A stretch of 48,285 bases of DNA from Candidatus Poribacteria bacterium (lineage in GTDB: Bacteria > Poribacteria > WGA-4E > WGA-3G): assembly GCA_022825665.1 (NCBI GenBank), contig JAJDWI010000092.1, forward strand, positions 1 through 48,285. Direction: 5' to 3'. A program made the translations under genes and the position numbers. How positions within the stretch are numbered: position 1 is the first letter of the stretch; every line of letters starts with the position of its first letter. Of this stretch, positions 7,868-16,178 are shown one piece after another. Under the pieces are notes generated by a model. It did not search any database. It was not told the origin of the DNA and saw only the letters and a list, made by a program, of their open reading frames with translations.

Positions 7868-10800
7868 TCATTTTACCAAAATTTCATTGAAAAGAGCGCG
7901 AGTTGTCTCTGTCCACTTCCCATAGTCTTGTAAAAATGCCTCTACGAGAGGTGTTTCTTCAGTATCCTCGTATCCGAGTCTACGTGCCAAGTGTGCCAAT
8001 TCCGTACGATTTGTAGGCAAGGCATCTAATGCACGATCATGCACAATCCGTAAAGCATTCTCAACGCGACGAAGGAATTGATACGCCTCGGATAATCCTG
8101 TGCGCTGCTTTTCTGTGAGAACTCCAATTGAATGTAGTCTATCAATTGCGAGTAGGGTATTTGGGACACGGACAGATGAGATTTCTGTTCCATGGATAAG
8201 TTGAAGCGTTTGAACTGCAAATTCAATATCAACAAGTCCACCATAACCAGACTTTACATTTGCCGTAGGTTTTTGAGTCCTTCCACTCCGTCTTCTGCGT
8301 GATTTAGGCTTTCTTATTGCTTGTGCCTCCTTGCGTTGCCGTGTATGTACGATCTCAGCAATTCCTTCAGAGGTAAGTGGTTCCGAATAGCAATATGTAT
8401 GAGCAATCTTCATATATTGATTTCCCAAGTTTTCTACATCTCCTGCTATCACCCGTGCGCGTGTAAGTGCTTGCCGTTCCCAAATTTCTGCAGAATTGTC
8501 GTAGTAATTCTGATAGCCTTCAAGTGGTAATGCTATTGCTCCACCAGTTCCATAAGGTCGGAGTCGTAGGTCCAGTTCATATATACTCATTCCGTGATTT
8601 CCACTAAGTTGATTCACTAACTCTAATCCAAGTGTTGAGAAAAATTCTGAATTAGGCATTCCTTGTGATGTCTTTCCATCGGATGTATAGACATACATAA
8701 CATCTAAATCTGAACTGAAGTTAAGATCACGACCGCCAAATTTACCCATTGCTATGACTGCAAAGGTCACTGGAGTTCCATCTTCACTTAGTGGAGTTCC
8801 GTGTTCTTCTCGTAACTGAGCATCAATCTGTTGATAGAGGGCATGTAATATTGCCTCTGCTAAATCAGAGAGTTCTTCAGTAGTAGTTGGTAGGTCGGCA
8901 TTACCGATGATGTTTCGCAAAGCAATACGCCATATCTCATCGTTCTTATACCTTCTAATTGCCCTTAGAACATGCTGGTCAGGAGTATTCGCAAGGATCT
9001 GTATCACCTCGTCCTGTTTTTCTTTAAGTGTCTTAGGGAATTCGGTGAAAGTTGGCACTGTCAATAGGTCAAAGAGTTCCGGACTTGTAATGAGTAAATC
9101 AGCTAAATAAAGGCTTGAACCACAGACACTTGTAAGTGCTTCAAGTGCTCCCTGCCTCTCCATGAACATCGTATAGTAGCTGCTCCTTGCACCGACCTTC
9201 GCGGCAAATGCATCAAAGTACCTTAGTGCCATGTCTGGATCGGGAGCTGCACTCAAATGTTTTAATAGAGTCGGTGCGAGTTTAAAGAAAGTGTGTCTGA
9301 CTGCGGGTGAAAACTGCTGTCCATCTGCACCGTTAGCGAGTTGACGAAGTAGGCGGTGTGCCTCACGTACATTCTCAAAACCATACTTTCCCAATTTCTT
9401 CTCAATCTCTTCAGGATTATCTTGGTTAATCAGTACCGCTATATCTAATTGATCCGGATCACTAATATTCATTATTTTTTCAAAAATATCTCGGACGCGT
9501 GATTTATGGGTTTGATAATCTTGCCTAAATTTTTCAAGTGATTCATCGTAATATCTTAATCGTCTGGCGAGTTGAATTTCCTCATTTTCTTTTGCTGGTA
9601 CTGAGTATCGTTGTTGGTCAGCCTCTATTTGGATACAGTTTTCTAATCTTCTTAGAAACCGATATGCATCCGACAAAGCATCTACGTCTTCCGCGTGTAA
9701 CAGTGCGTTCTCCTTCAATGCAGCAAGCGTTTCCAATGTGTTTTGTGAACAGAGAGACTTTCGCTGACCCCCATGTATCATTTGAAGACATTGTACCGTA
9801 AACTCAATATCACGAATTGCACCAGGACCAAGTTTAACGTGTTTATCAAGATCTACTCTTTCTCCTACAAGCCGTTCTTCTATACGGGCTTTTGTATTGC
9901 GAATGTCTGCCTTTATCTCGTTGAGTGTAACACCATCTAAGTAACGTTGATAAACAAAGGGTTGGATCATACGGAGGAATTCATCACCAAAAGCTATATC
10001 ACCTGCGACTGGACGTGCTTTGATTAACGCTTGGCGTTCCCATAAGTCGCCCCATCCTTCATAGTAGCTTTCGTAACTTTCCATAGAACGAATGATCACT
10101 CCTGCACTGCTCTCTGGTCGTAATCGAATATCCACACGAAAAACATAACCATCTGCGGTTACCTCACTCATTGAATTAATGATAAACTCACACAACCTTG
10201 AATAATATTCGCTATTGTCGACTCCTTTATCGGTCTGTCCTTCATCGGAATAAACAAAAATTAAGTCAATATCAGAGCTGAAGTTGAGTTCATAACCACC
10301 AAATTTTCCCATTCCGATAATAGCGAATCGGCATGGAGCATTGCTTTCCTCATTGAGTGGAACCCCATATTTTGGTTTCATGATTTGGTCTCTGCCAATT
10401 TCATAACAATGCTGCAACGTAGCTTCAGCTAAGTTACTCATTTCCAATGTAGTAGTTTCAACTTGTTCCACTTGAAGCAGATCGCGTAATGCTATGCGTA
10501 GACTTTCACGCCGTTTGTATCTCCGAATGATACGAAGTTTCTGGTCAATATCTCGGTATCTATCAAGAGAATTGGCAAGTTCGTTGTACATCGTATCGCT
10601 TGTCTTCGTACATTCCATCACGTTTGCATCAATGATGTCGTAAAAATAGATAGGATTCCGGATTAGTATTTCTGACAGGTATGAAGAGGCACCAAAACTG
10701 AGCAGGACTGTATCCATCAGAAAAGGTGCATCATGTAGGAGTTGGTAGATCCATTTACGATTGAAAGCTACATGAGCAAAGCGAGAAAAATTATTTATTG

Positions 10801-11017
10801 CTGCTTCAGGATTAGGTGTGTTTAGGCAGGATTTAAACAACGAGACAACGATGTCAGCAAAGCATATTTGTATTTCTACATCGTCGGTGGAGAGTTCTTG
10901 TATACTTCGCAGTATAGATTCAGAGTTTAGGTATCCATATTTATCGGATGCACTGGTTAATAATTGATGAATTTCTTCTCTCTGATGTTGTGGGAGTGAT
11001 AGTTCTTTATTTGTCAT
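7868..11017 (-). CDS. glnE: Bifunctional glutamine synthetase adenylyltransferase / adenylyl-removing enzyme
   Basis: 1049 residues with the duplicated nucleotidyltransferase layout of GlnE. The first catalytic core (deadenylylating half) has GKFGGYELNFSSDIDLIFVY near residue 240. The second (adenylylating half) has GKFGGRDLNFSSDLDVMYVY near residue 750. Each is followed by a GlnD/PII-uridylyltransferase-type helical region with YRFLRRLEN or YQFLRRVEN. The enzyme tunes glutamine synthetase to nitrogen status. A short Arg/Lys-rich insert (RKPKSRRRRSGRTQK, around residue 905) just before GYGGLVDIEFAVQ is unusual. No glnA or glnB is nearby. Confidence 0.96.
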   Translation of the reverse strand: MTNKELSLPQHQREEIHQLLTSASDKYGYLNSESILRSIQELSTDDVEIQICFADIVVSLFKSCLNTPNPEAAINNFSRFAHVAFNRKWIYQLLHDAPFLMDTVLLSFGASSYLSEILIRNPIYFYDIIDANVMECTKTSDTMYNELANSLDRYRDIDQKLRIIRRYKRRESLRIALRDLLQVEQVETTTLEMSNLAEATLQHCYEIGRDQIMKPKYGVPLNEESNAPCRFAIIGMGKFGGYELNFSSDIDLIFVYSDEGQTDKGVDNSEYYSRLCEFIINSMSEVTADGYVFRVDIRLRPESSAGVIIRSMESYESYYEGWGDLWERQALIKARPVAGDIAFGDEFLRMIQPFVYQRYLDGVTLNEIKADIRNTKARIEERLVGERVDLDKHVKLGPGAIRDIEFTVQCLQMIHGGQRKSLCSQNTLETLAALKENALLHAEDVDALSDAYRFLRRLENCIQIEADQQRYSVPAKENEEIQLARRLRYYDESLEKFRQDYQTHKSRVRDIFEKIMNISDPDQLDIAVLINQDNPEEIEKKLGKYGFENVREAHRLLRQLANGADGQQFSPAVRHTFFKLAPTLLKHLSAAPDPDMALRYFDAFAAKVGARSSYYTMFMERQGALEALTSVCGSSLYLADLLITSPELFDLLTVPTFTEFPKTLKEKQDEVIQILANTPDQHVLRAIRRYKNDEIWRIALRNIIGNADLPTTTEELSDLAEAILHALYQQIDAQLREEHGTPLSEDGTPVTFAVIAMGKFGGRDLNFSSDLDVMYVYTSDGKTSQGMPNSEFFSTLGLELVNQLSGNHGMSIYELDLRLRPYGTGGAIALPLEGYQNYYDNSAEIWERQALTRARVIAGDVENLGNQYMKIAHTYCYSEPLTSEGIAEIVHTRQRKEAQAIRKPKSRRRRSGRTQKPTANVKSGYGGLVDIEFAVQTLQLIHGTEISSVRVPNTLLAIDRLHSIGVLTEKQRTGLSEAYQFLRRVENALRIVHDRALDALPTNRTELAHLARRLGYEDTEETPLVEAFLQDYGKWTETTRALFNEILVK

Positions 11018-11051
11018 TATTCTTCTCTATATGCCATGCCTTTCTGTTATT

Positions 11052-11080
11052 ATTTTAGCATGTATTATTTGTCATAGCAA
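11052..11080 (-). promoter_or_regulatory. Candidate sigma-70 promoter of glnE
   Basis: On the minus strand TTGCTA (11080-11075) and TAAAAT (11057-11052) are 17 bases apart, ending about 35 bases before the glnE start. The -10 matches 5 of 6 and the -35 4 of 6 consensus positions. Confidence 0.4.
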
Positions 11081-11089
11081 ATTAATACC

Positions 11090-11122
11090 TTATACCCTTT
11101 CTATAAATTATTGTCTCATTTA
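11090..11122. repeat. 33-bp direct repeat, copy 1
   Basis: The segment beginning TTATACCCTTTCTATAAATT is repeated without mismatch at 11592-11624. This copy lies just outside the left end of the inverted-repeat element at 11155-12029, the other copy inside it. Confidence 0.85.
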
Positions 11123-11198
11123 CGGTTATTCTGGTTGTAATCTTTCAGGACATCATAAGCGTCAATTTAGTGATTCTTACCTGTCTGAATTGCTTGTT

Positions 11199-11260
11199 GT
11201 CTGAACCAGGATTTACATGATTATAGGATTTTCAGGATTAGTTTATTCTCAGATAAATGT
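11199..11260. repeat. 62-bp GTCTGAACCAGG repeat, copy 1
   Basis: Starts GTCTGAACCAGGATTT and matches 11800-11861 at 58 of 62 positions, same orientation. The repeated AGGATT word gives it a simple-repeat look. Confidence 0.8.
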
Positions 11261-11591
11261 GTTTTCTCAGTATAGATGTAATCTTCAATCCAGTAGATAT
11301 GCAGATTTTTTGTCTGACGGTTATTCCAAACTATAGGGTTGGAAGATGTCCTATTATGAATTAAATTGCTTTGGAAAAAACGCACTAAAAAAGGGTGTTT
11401 TTCGCACATTGGTGCGTTTTGGTTTTCGGGGTTGTACCAGTCTGAAACTGGGTTTATAGGGTGGTACTATTTTTTTGAAATTTTCATTTTGGTGCGTTTT
11501 TCCTTTTCGGTATTTTTTCATATTCAGTCGTTAGTATTCGGACTATAATGAAAATAATGGTATTAAATTTGTCTGTCCAATAAGCGTCATT

Positions 11592-11624
11592 TTATACCCT
11601 TTCTATAAATTATTGTCTCATTTA
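11592..11624. repeat. 33-bp direct repeat, copy 2
   Basis: Exact copy of 11090-11122, directly preceded by a partial element end (TAAGCGTCATTT at 11581). Confidence 0.85.
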
Positions 11625-11636
11625 GATGGAATGTCC

Positions 11637-11661
11637 GAGGCGCAATGAATTGCGCGACTAC
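11637..11661. repeat. 25-bp GCGCAAT palindromic repeat, copy 1
   Basis: A 25-base segment containing the palindrome GCGCAATGAATTGCGC, identical to 11975-11999. A diverged copy in the opposite orientation lies near 28221-28246 inside the smaller element. Confidence 0.75.
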
Positions 11662-11799
11662 GAACGCGTTTTTTTGTAAATGAGAAGTTATTATTTCCAA
11701 ATGATGATATATTTTAACGGATGAAGGGTTGTGGTGGGCAGGTTATCAAGGAGGTGGAACAATATATATCCAATATGTTTTATGTGGGTTTGGTTTTTA

Positions 11800-11861
11800 G
11801 TCTGAACCAGGATTTGCAGGATTTTAGGATTTTCAGGATTAGTTTATTCTCAGAAAAATGT
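11800..11861. repeat. 62-bp GTCTGAACCAGG repeat, copy 2
   Basis: Second copy of the segment at 11199-11260, four mismatches, same orientation. Confidence 0.8.
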
Positions 11862-11936
11862 ATATTTCAGTGTACACATACACTTTCAAAGACCAACGTG
11901 CGTCCTATCTAATAACGACATATCTACTCAAATATG

Positions 11937-11999
11937 TCGTAGGTCGCTGTGCTCGCTCCGACCTACGAATGTAAGAGGCGCAATGAATTGCGCGACTAC
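11937..11999. repeat. GTAGG-headed hairpin plus second 25-bp palindromic repeat
   Basis: TCGTAGGTCG (11937-11946) pairs perfectly with CGACCTACGA (11959-11968) around a 12-base loop. It is followed by the second copy of the 25-bp GCGCAAT repeat at 11975-11999. The format resembles bacterial REP-type intergenic repeats. Confidence 0.7.
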
Positions 12000-12029
12000 A
12001 AACTATCTCGTCCTTAAATTGACGCTTAT

Positions 12030-12758
12030 TTGAATGCTGTGGATAAGGTCATAGAGGAATATGTTCAACAAACACCTAATCTGCAAGAAAGTCGTTTTGG
12101 GAAGGGAGCCTTCACCATAATTCGTGCGATTGAACGGACAGATGTGTTGGATCCACTGACTGACCATCCTAATACATTTGGAACAATACTGTCCCTGATG
12201 AGACCTTATCTGCAAATTATGGGAACGCAGATCTATGTCCGTCATTCTGACACAGAGGCATTGATGGGTTTTCATACAGATGCTGGACCATCACTACAAC
12301 GTATCCATCCACATACTGACAGTCTTCCATTACAATTCAAAATCCAATTTTTCTTGACCGACCTATCTGAGCCTGACCAAGCCAATTTTATGTGTGTTCC
12401 GGGTAGCCATAAGAGACGGTTTCCAGATAATCGGCTTGATAAGGGAACATATCCTGATGGTGCAATCCAAGTGCTTGCTGAGGCTGGTGATGCTGTTATT
12501 TTTCCATGGGCATTATGGCATGGTGTCGGACCGAATCGAACTGAGCGGATACGGAAAAGTGTTACATTTCGGTACGGTCAGATGTGGTGCCGACCTTATG
12601 ATTACGATAGGCTTCCTGTAGATGTGCTTGATCGTATGACCTCTCGGCGTCGTAGACTCTTCGGAGATATGGGAGAGAATCCTCATCCTACCGATTATTA
12701 CAAACCTAAAGACCAAATTGAGATAATATGCAGCGATGAATGGCAACTATTCTCTTAG
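12030..12758 (+). pseudogene. 5'-truncated phytanoyl-CoA dioxygenase family gene
   Basis: 242 codons from a TTG at 12030 with no ribosome-binding site. The remaining part is a normal PhyH-type Fe(II)/2-oxoglutarate dioxygenase: His82 and Asp84 in FHTDAG, His164 in LWHGVGPN, and an Arg shortly after for 2-oxoglutarate. The N-terminal ~30-60 residues that family members carry before a VDKVIEEY-like helix are missing. In frame, the sequence upstream runs straight into the inverted-repeat terminus (12015-12029), whose TAA at 12015-12017 closes the frame. The simplest reading is that the element replaced the 5' end. It could still be translated from TTG or GTG. No other frame break is seen in the remainder. 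Confidence 0.75.
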
Positions 12759-12767
12759 AATCTATTT

Positions 12768-12872
12768 AGGACTTACGCACTTTTCACGATTTTTCAATAA
12801 TTATGACTAAAACGGTGTATTTTTTAGCAGTATTCTGAGTTTCCAGCGCGCTTACCACTTTGCGTAAGTCCT
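12768..12872. mobile_element. 105-bp MITE-like element with 12-bp perfect ends
   Basis: AGGACTTACGCA (12768-12779) and TGCGTAAGTCCT (12861-12872) are perfect inverted repeats bounding 81 bases with no gene. The inner right part (AGCAGTATTCTGAGTTTCCAGCG) is echoed at 32013-32035, indicating a dispersed family. It lies in the 124-base gap between two convergent genes. Confidence 0.6.
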
Positions 12873-12882
12873 GTCTGTTGAA

Positions 12883-13800
12883 TTAATTCGCTTGTTGCAG
12901 CTTTAGGAATAGGTCTCTGAAGATTGCATCACGATTCACGCTTGTTGCTACACGCATCAGGTGACGATTGTTGTCAAAACTCCATGTTACAGCATCTGTC
13001 AGGATAGGACTGTGGACTACTTCAGTTGGTACCCAACTACTATTGACAAGATAAGCAGTTGCTGATATATCCCATATTACTTTTGACCAACCGAAGTGGT
13101 CTTTGTGATAATCTTTGAATATTTCAACCAAATAATCGCCAATTTTTCCTTTTCCTTGAACATGACGTTCCATCTCGGGAACGGTAGTGTGCAGATGTGA
13201 GACAACACCGCGGGCAGGGAGATGGACAAACGGCACACCACTATCAAGAACTACACGTGCGGCTTTAACATCTTGTGCAAGATTGAACTCTCTTGTATGA
13301 GACCAATACAGTGGATTGCCACCAAGCCAGACTACGACTATGTTTTTGATGATTTCAGGTTCAAGTAATAGTGCTGATGCGACATTTGTAATTGCACCAA
13401 TAGCGACAACATAGAGTGGCTCATCGGTGTTTGCCATAGCACGATCAACCATATCTGTTGCTGCATTACTCTGTATCGGTGTTTCCTCATCAGAAAGAAA
13501 TTCTGTTGAACCACGGTAGGCAAAACCGTCATGTCCTACATTGAGGAAATCCAATAGTCTCAAAATTTCATCGTAACTTTTTTCCATGCCATCACTGGGA
13601 TCTGATGAACGGTTGTTGTGAAAGGGGGCAGCATATATCGCTTCAAGGTTAAGTTGTTCTGGTGAGAGTATCGCATGGACGACAGCAAATTGGTCATCAA
13701 TTTCGTTATATGTATCTGTATCAAGGACCATCCGTACACGTTTTTCTGGGGGTTGTAGCATCTCTATACGTTTTGATTCAGACAGGATTGGGAAGTTCAT
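12883..13800 (-). CDS. Inosine/uridine-preferring nucleoside hydrolase family protein
   Basis: 305 residues. The calcium-binding N-terminal motif of the family appears as LDTDTYNEIDDQFAVVHA, slightly longer than the usual DTDPGxDDA. Other family marks: AIGAITNVASALLLEP, VVWLGGN, FNLAQDVKAARVVLDS, and the late WDISATAYL. The family cleaves the N-glycosidic bond of ribonucleosides in salvage. No signal peptide. Start at 13800; an internal Met14 is possible. Convergent with the truncated dioxygenase gene. Substrate cannot be decided. Confidence 0.85.
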   Translation of the reverse strand: MNFPILSESKRIEMLQPPEKRVRMVLDTDTYNEIDDQFAVVHAILSPEQLNLEAIYAAPFHNNRSSDPSDGMEKSYDEILRLLDFLNVGHDGFAYRGSTEFLSDEETPIQSNAATDMVDRAMANTDEPLYVVAIGAITNVASALLLEPEIIKNIVVVWLGGNPLYWSHTREFNLAQDVKAARVVLDSGVPFVHLPARGVVSHLHTTVPEMERHVQGKGKIGDYLVEIFKDYHKDHFGWSKVIWDISATAYLVNSSWVPTEVVHSPILTDAVTWSFDNNRHLMRVATSVNRDAIFRDLFLKLQQAN

Positions 13801-13967
13801 ATATTATATAGCCTTCAAATTGAAATTTAATGAATTTATGTATAGTTTATCATAAATAATTTATCATTGGAATTAATTTGCGTGAAGAGATAATATGCTT
13901 TTATGTTAATATTAAATTAGAAAATCGCAAAGTTAAAGTGATATTGTATGTATTCAGATATGTGAAA

Positions 13968-14038
13968 TAATATTACGATATTGAGACTCATTATTATTAA
14001 TAATATATGGTATTGAGTTTCAGTATCAAGTAATATTA
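13968..14038. repeat. Long imperfect inverted repeat
   Basis: Within the 438-base gene-free gap 13801-14238. TAATATTACGATATTGAGACTCA (first arm) pairs with TGAGTTTCAGTATC plus GTAATATTA (second arm, two extra bases between) around a ~23-base AT-rich loop. There is no T-tract typical of a terminator. It lies between divergent genes, about 120 bases upstream of the promoter at 14155. Confidence 0.55.
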
Positions 14039-14154
14039 TATTTTACTTTTATGTATTTATATACATTAGGGTGTTATGATTATATTATATTGTGAAGTAT
14101 AGCAAACTTTTGAAGTTTGTATACCATTTCATATATGTCTAATTTTATTAACGG

Positions 14155-14184
14155 TTGACACATATATCGTTTTTGTAGTATAAT
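14155..14184 (+). promoter_or_regulatory. Strong sigma-70 promoter for the DUF368 gene run
   Basis: Perfect TTGACA (14155-14160) and perfect TATAAT (14179-14184) with an 18-base spacer. Predicted transcript start is near 14191, giving a ~48-base leader before the ATG at 14239, which lacks a clear Shine-Dalgarno site. Confidence 0.75.
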
Positions 14185-14238
14185 TTTTGACAGTATTTAA
14201 CACTAAACAAGCATAATTATGGATAAATATATCTAAAT

Positions 14239-15237
14239 ATGAATATACTCCGTCTATTTGTAAACGGCTTCCTGATTGGTATCGCTAACATTATTCCGGG
14301 TATGAGTGGTGGAACGCTTGCATTAGTTTTAGGAATTTATGAACGTCTCATCACAGCATTACGAAACATTGGTTTACAGACTATAAAACGGATACTTGGT
14401 ATATTCACTTTTAGAAAACAATCTGTTGGGACATTTTATGCTGAATTACGTCGTATTGATTTCGGTTTCCTAACTATATTAGGAGTTGGTGCAGTTGCAG
14501 CGGTGTTGGTATCAACAAAGCTCATTGTTTATTTATTAGATTCTCAACATGATGCAACTTACGGTTTCTTTTTTGGTTTGGTGTTAACCTCTATTCTTAT
14601 ACCGGTTCGGATGTTAAAGGGGTTTAGTTGGCGTGAACTCGCGGTCTTATTAATGGCAGCGACACTTCTTGTATTCACTGAAGAATTGAAGAAAAATGCA
14701 GCTGGAACAGCATCTGTTACTGGTGATAATTTAGAGATGTCAATTGGGACGTTAGCGTTCTTTTTTGGTTGTGGTGCTTTGTCTATTTCAGCAATGATTC
14801 TTCCCGGTGTCAGTGGCTCATTTCTATTACTTGCATTCGGAGTCTATTTTCCATTATTAACGGCTATAAAAGAATTTATGGAGGAGGTCCCAGCGACTTT
14901 CAGTGGAGAGATAAGTCAGTTATTTCTTAACAATTCTCTGACACTTGTTGTATTCACACTTGGGTGTTTATCAGGATTATTAGTTTTTACGAGGTTACTT
15001 AACTTTCTACTGGACCGGTATCGTAATCTGACTATCTCATTTTTGATTGGATTGATGGTGGGATCTTTATATGGGTTGTGGCCGTTTAGACATACTGTGA
15101 AAGTCGGTGAAAAATCTTATGATACAAGTCATCTACTACCCAAACTTGATATGAATTTACTCATAACGGTGTGTATCTTTCTCATAGGATGTGGGGTAAT
15201 TTTAGGGTTTTCTCGATTGGAGAAGGAGACCGGATGA
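14239..15237 (+). CDS. DUF368 membrane protein (undecaprenyl-phosphate translocase family)
   Basis: 332 residues, about 8-9 hydrophobic segments. The duplicated signature is clear: GIANIIPGMSGGTLALVLGIYE near residue 15 and SAMILPGVSGSFLLLAFGVY near residue 187. DUF368 proteins have been shown in other bacteria (PopT) to recycle undecaprenyl phosphate across the inner membrane for peptidoglycan and surface-polymer synthesis; the role here follows by family. First gene of the run; its stop overlaps the nadK start (ATGA at 15234-15237), implying translational coupling. Confidence 0.88.
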   Translation: MNILRLFVNGFLIGIANIIPGMSGGTLALVLGIYERLITALRNIGLQTIKRILGIFTFRKQSVGTFYAELRRIDFGFLTILGVGAVAAVLVSTKLIVYLLDSQHDATYGFFFGLVLTSILIPVRMLKGFSWRELAVLLMAATLLVFTEELKKNAAGTASVTGDNLEMSIGTLAFFFGCGALSISAMILPGVSGSFLLLAFGVYFPLLTAIKEFMEEVPATFSGEISQLFLNNSLTLVVFTLGCLSGLLVFTRLLNFLLDRYRNLTISFLIGLMVGSLYGLWPFRHTVKVGEKSYDTSHLLPKLDMNLLITVCIFLIGCGVILGFSRLEKETG

Positions 15238-16097
15238 CGAAAAAAGTTGGTTTTTTTGTCAATACCCGTAAGGAAAATGCCCCACAAGTCGTTGCTGACG
15301 TTTCGGATTTGCTAAAGAAAGCAGGTGTCGTACCGGTAGTATCTGATGAACAAGCGGAGGATCTTGGACTTAAACTCACGGGTATTGGGACAGCACAAAT
15401 GGTAGAAGATGTTGATATACTTCTGGTTCTCGGTGGTGATGGAACGCTTCTAAGTGCTGCACATTTACCAAAAATTGAAACTGTACCTATCCTTGCAATC
15501 AATATCGGCACTCTCGGTTTTTTAACAGATGCTTCGTTGGATGAACTCAAACCATCTTTACGAGCAACTTTGAGAGGGGATTATCGGATAGAACATCGGA
15601 TGATGTTGGAGGTATTTGTCAACAGTCAGAGTCCGGAACCTTTTCATACATTTGCTCTTAACGATGTTATGATACGTCATTATACAAGATTAATTGAACT
15701 AAATGCTTATGTAGATGGTGAGTTGTTTATTCCGTATAATGCGGATGGACTGATAATTGCCACGCCAAGCGGTTCAACAGGATACTCACTGTCGTGTGGT
15801 GGAACTATAGTAGCCCCACAGTTAGAGGCGATTTTGTTGACACCTATTGCACCCCACAGTCTCACAGTAAGACCTTTTATTGCACATGGTGATGCCGAGA
15901 TAAAGGTTGAGATGCATTCCACCTATGAAAGTCTTGATCTTTTTATTGATGGACAACGTGAAACACATACTCTCACAAGAGAAGCCGAGATAAAGGTGCG
16001 TAGAGCAAAACGAACAATTCAATTAATTCGCTCTCGTAGTCATAGTTATTACAAAGCATTACGTGAAAAGCTTATGTTGGGAGAGAGAATAAAATGA
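15234..16097 (+). CDS. nadK: NAD kinase
   Basis: 287 residues from the ATG at 15234, preceded by AAGGAG (15223-15228) and overlapping the upstream stop by ATGA; an in-frame start at 15171 would add 21 unrelated residues. Family motifs: LLVLGGDGTLLSAA (GGDGT phosphate site), NIGTLGFLTD, FALNDVMI, and IATPSGSTGYSLSCGG. It phosphorylates NAD to NADP in the cytoplasm. Neighbouring recN is common next to nadK in many bacteria, supporting the call. Confidence 0.96.
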   Translation: MTKKVGFFVNTRKENAPQVVADVSDLLKKAGVVPVVSDEQAEDLGLKLTGIGTAQMVEDVDILLVLGGDGTLLSAAHLPKIETVPILAINIGTLGFLTDASLDELKPSLRATLRGDYRIEHRMMLEVFVNSQSPEPFHTFALNDVMIRHYTRLIELNAYVDGELFIPYNADGLIIATPSGSTGYSLSCGGTIVAPQLEAILLTPIAPHSLTVRPFIAHGDAEIKVEMHSTYESLDLFIDGQRETHTLTREAEIKVRRAKRTIQLIRSRSHSYYKALREKLMLGERIK

Positions 16098-16178
16098 GTT
16101 CTTCGGTTATCTTATCAGACTACAGTTGTCATGCACCTTGTAAGATTGAATTTGTAAATAAGCAACAAGGAAAGAACT

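Larger units (their letters stand above)
11155..12029. mobile_element. Non-autonomous inverted-repeat element (TA-flanked, ~873 bp)
   Basis: Perfect 15-bp terminal inverted repeats ATAAGCGTCAATTTA (11155-11169) and TAAATTGACGCTTAT (12015-12029) bound a region with no convincing gene. Each end includes a TA dinucleotide where a target duplication would be expected, which recalls Tc1/mariner/IS630-type elements; that family link is inference. Inside are a partial third end (TAAGCGTCA at 11581), two ~62-bp direct repeats (11199-11260 and 11800-11861, 4 mismatches), two 25-bp repeats with a GCGCAAT palindrome, and three copies of a GTGCGTTTT motif (around 11375, 11412 and 11490). The same termini bound a 171-bp element at 28182-28352. 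The right end abuts the truncated dioxygenase gene. Confidence 0.65.

Noticed and set aside
11366-11912. Two plus-strand open frames (11366-11548 and 11721-11912) inside the inverted-repeat element
   Set aside because: They read through dispersed repeats, have low-complexity translations and no start signals; no transposase motif is present.
15171-15233. Longer N-terminus for NAD kinase
   Set aside because: It overlaps the DUF368 gene, while the ATG at 15234 has AAGGAG at ideal spacing and a family-typical N-terminus.
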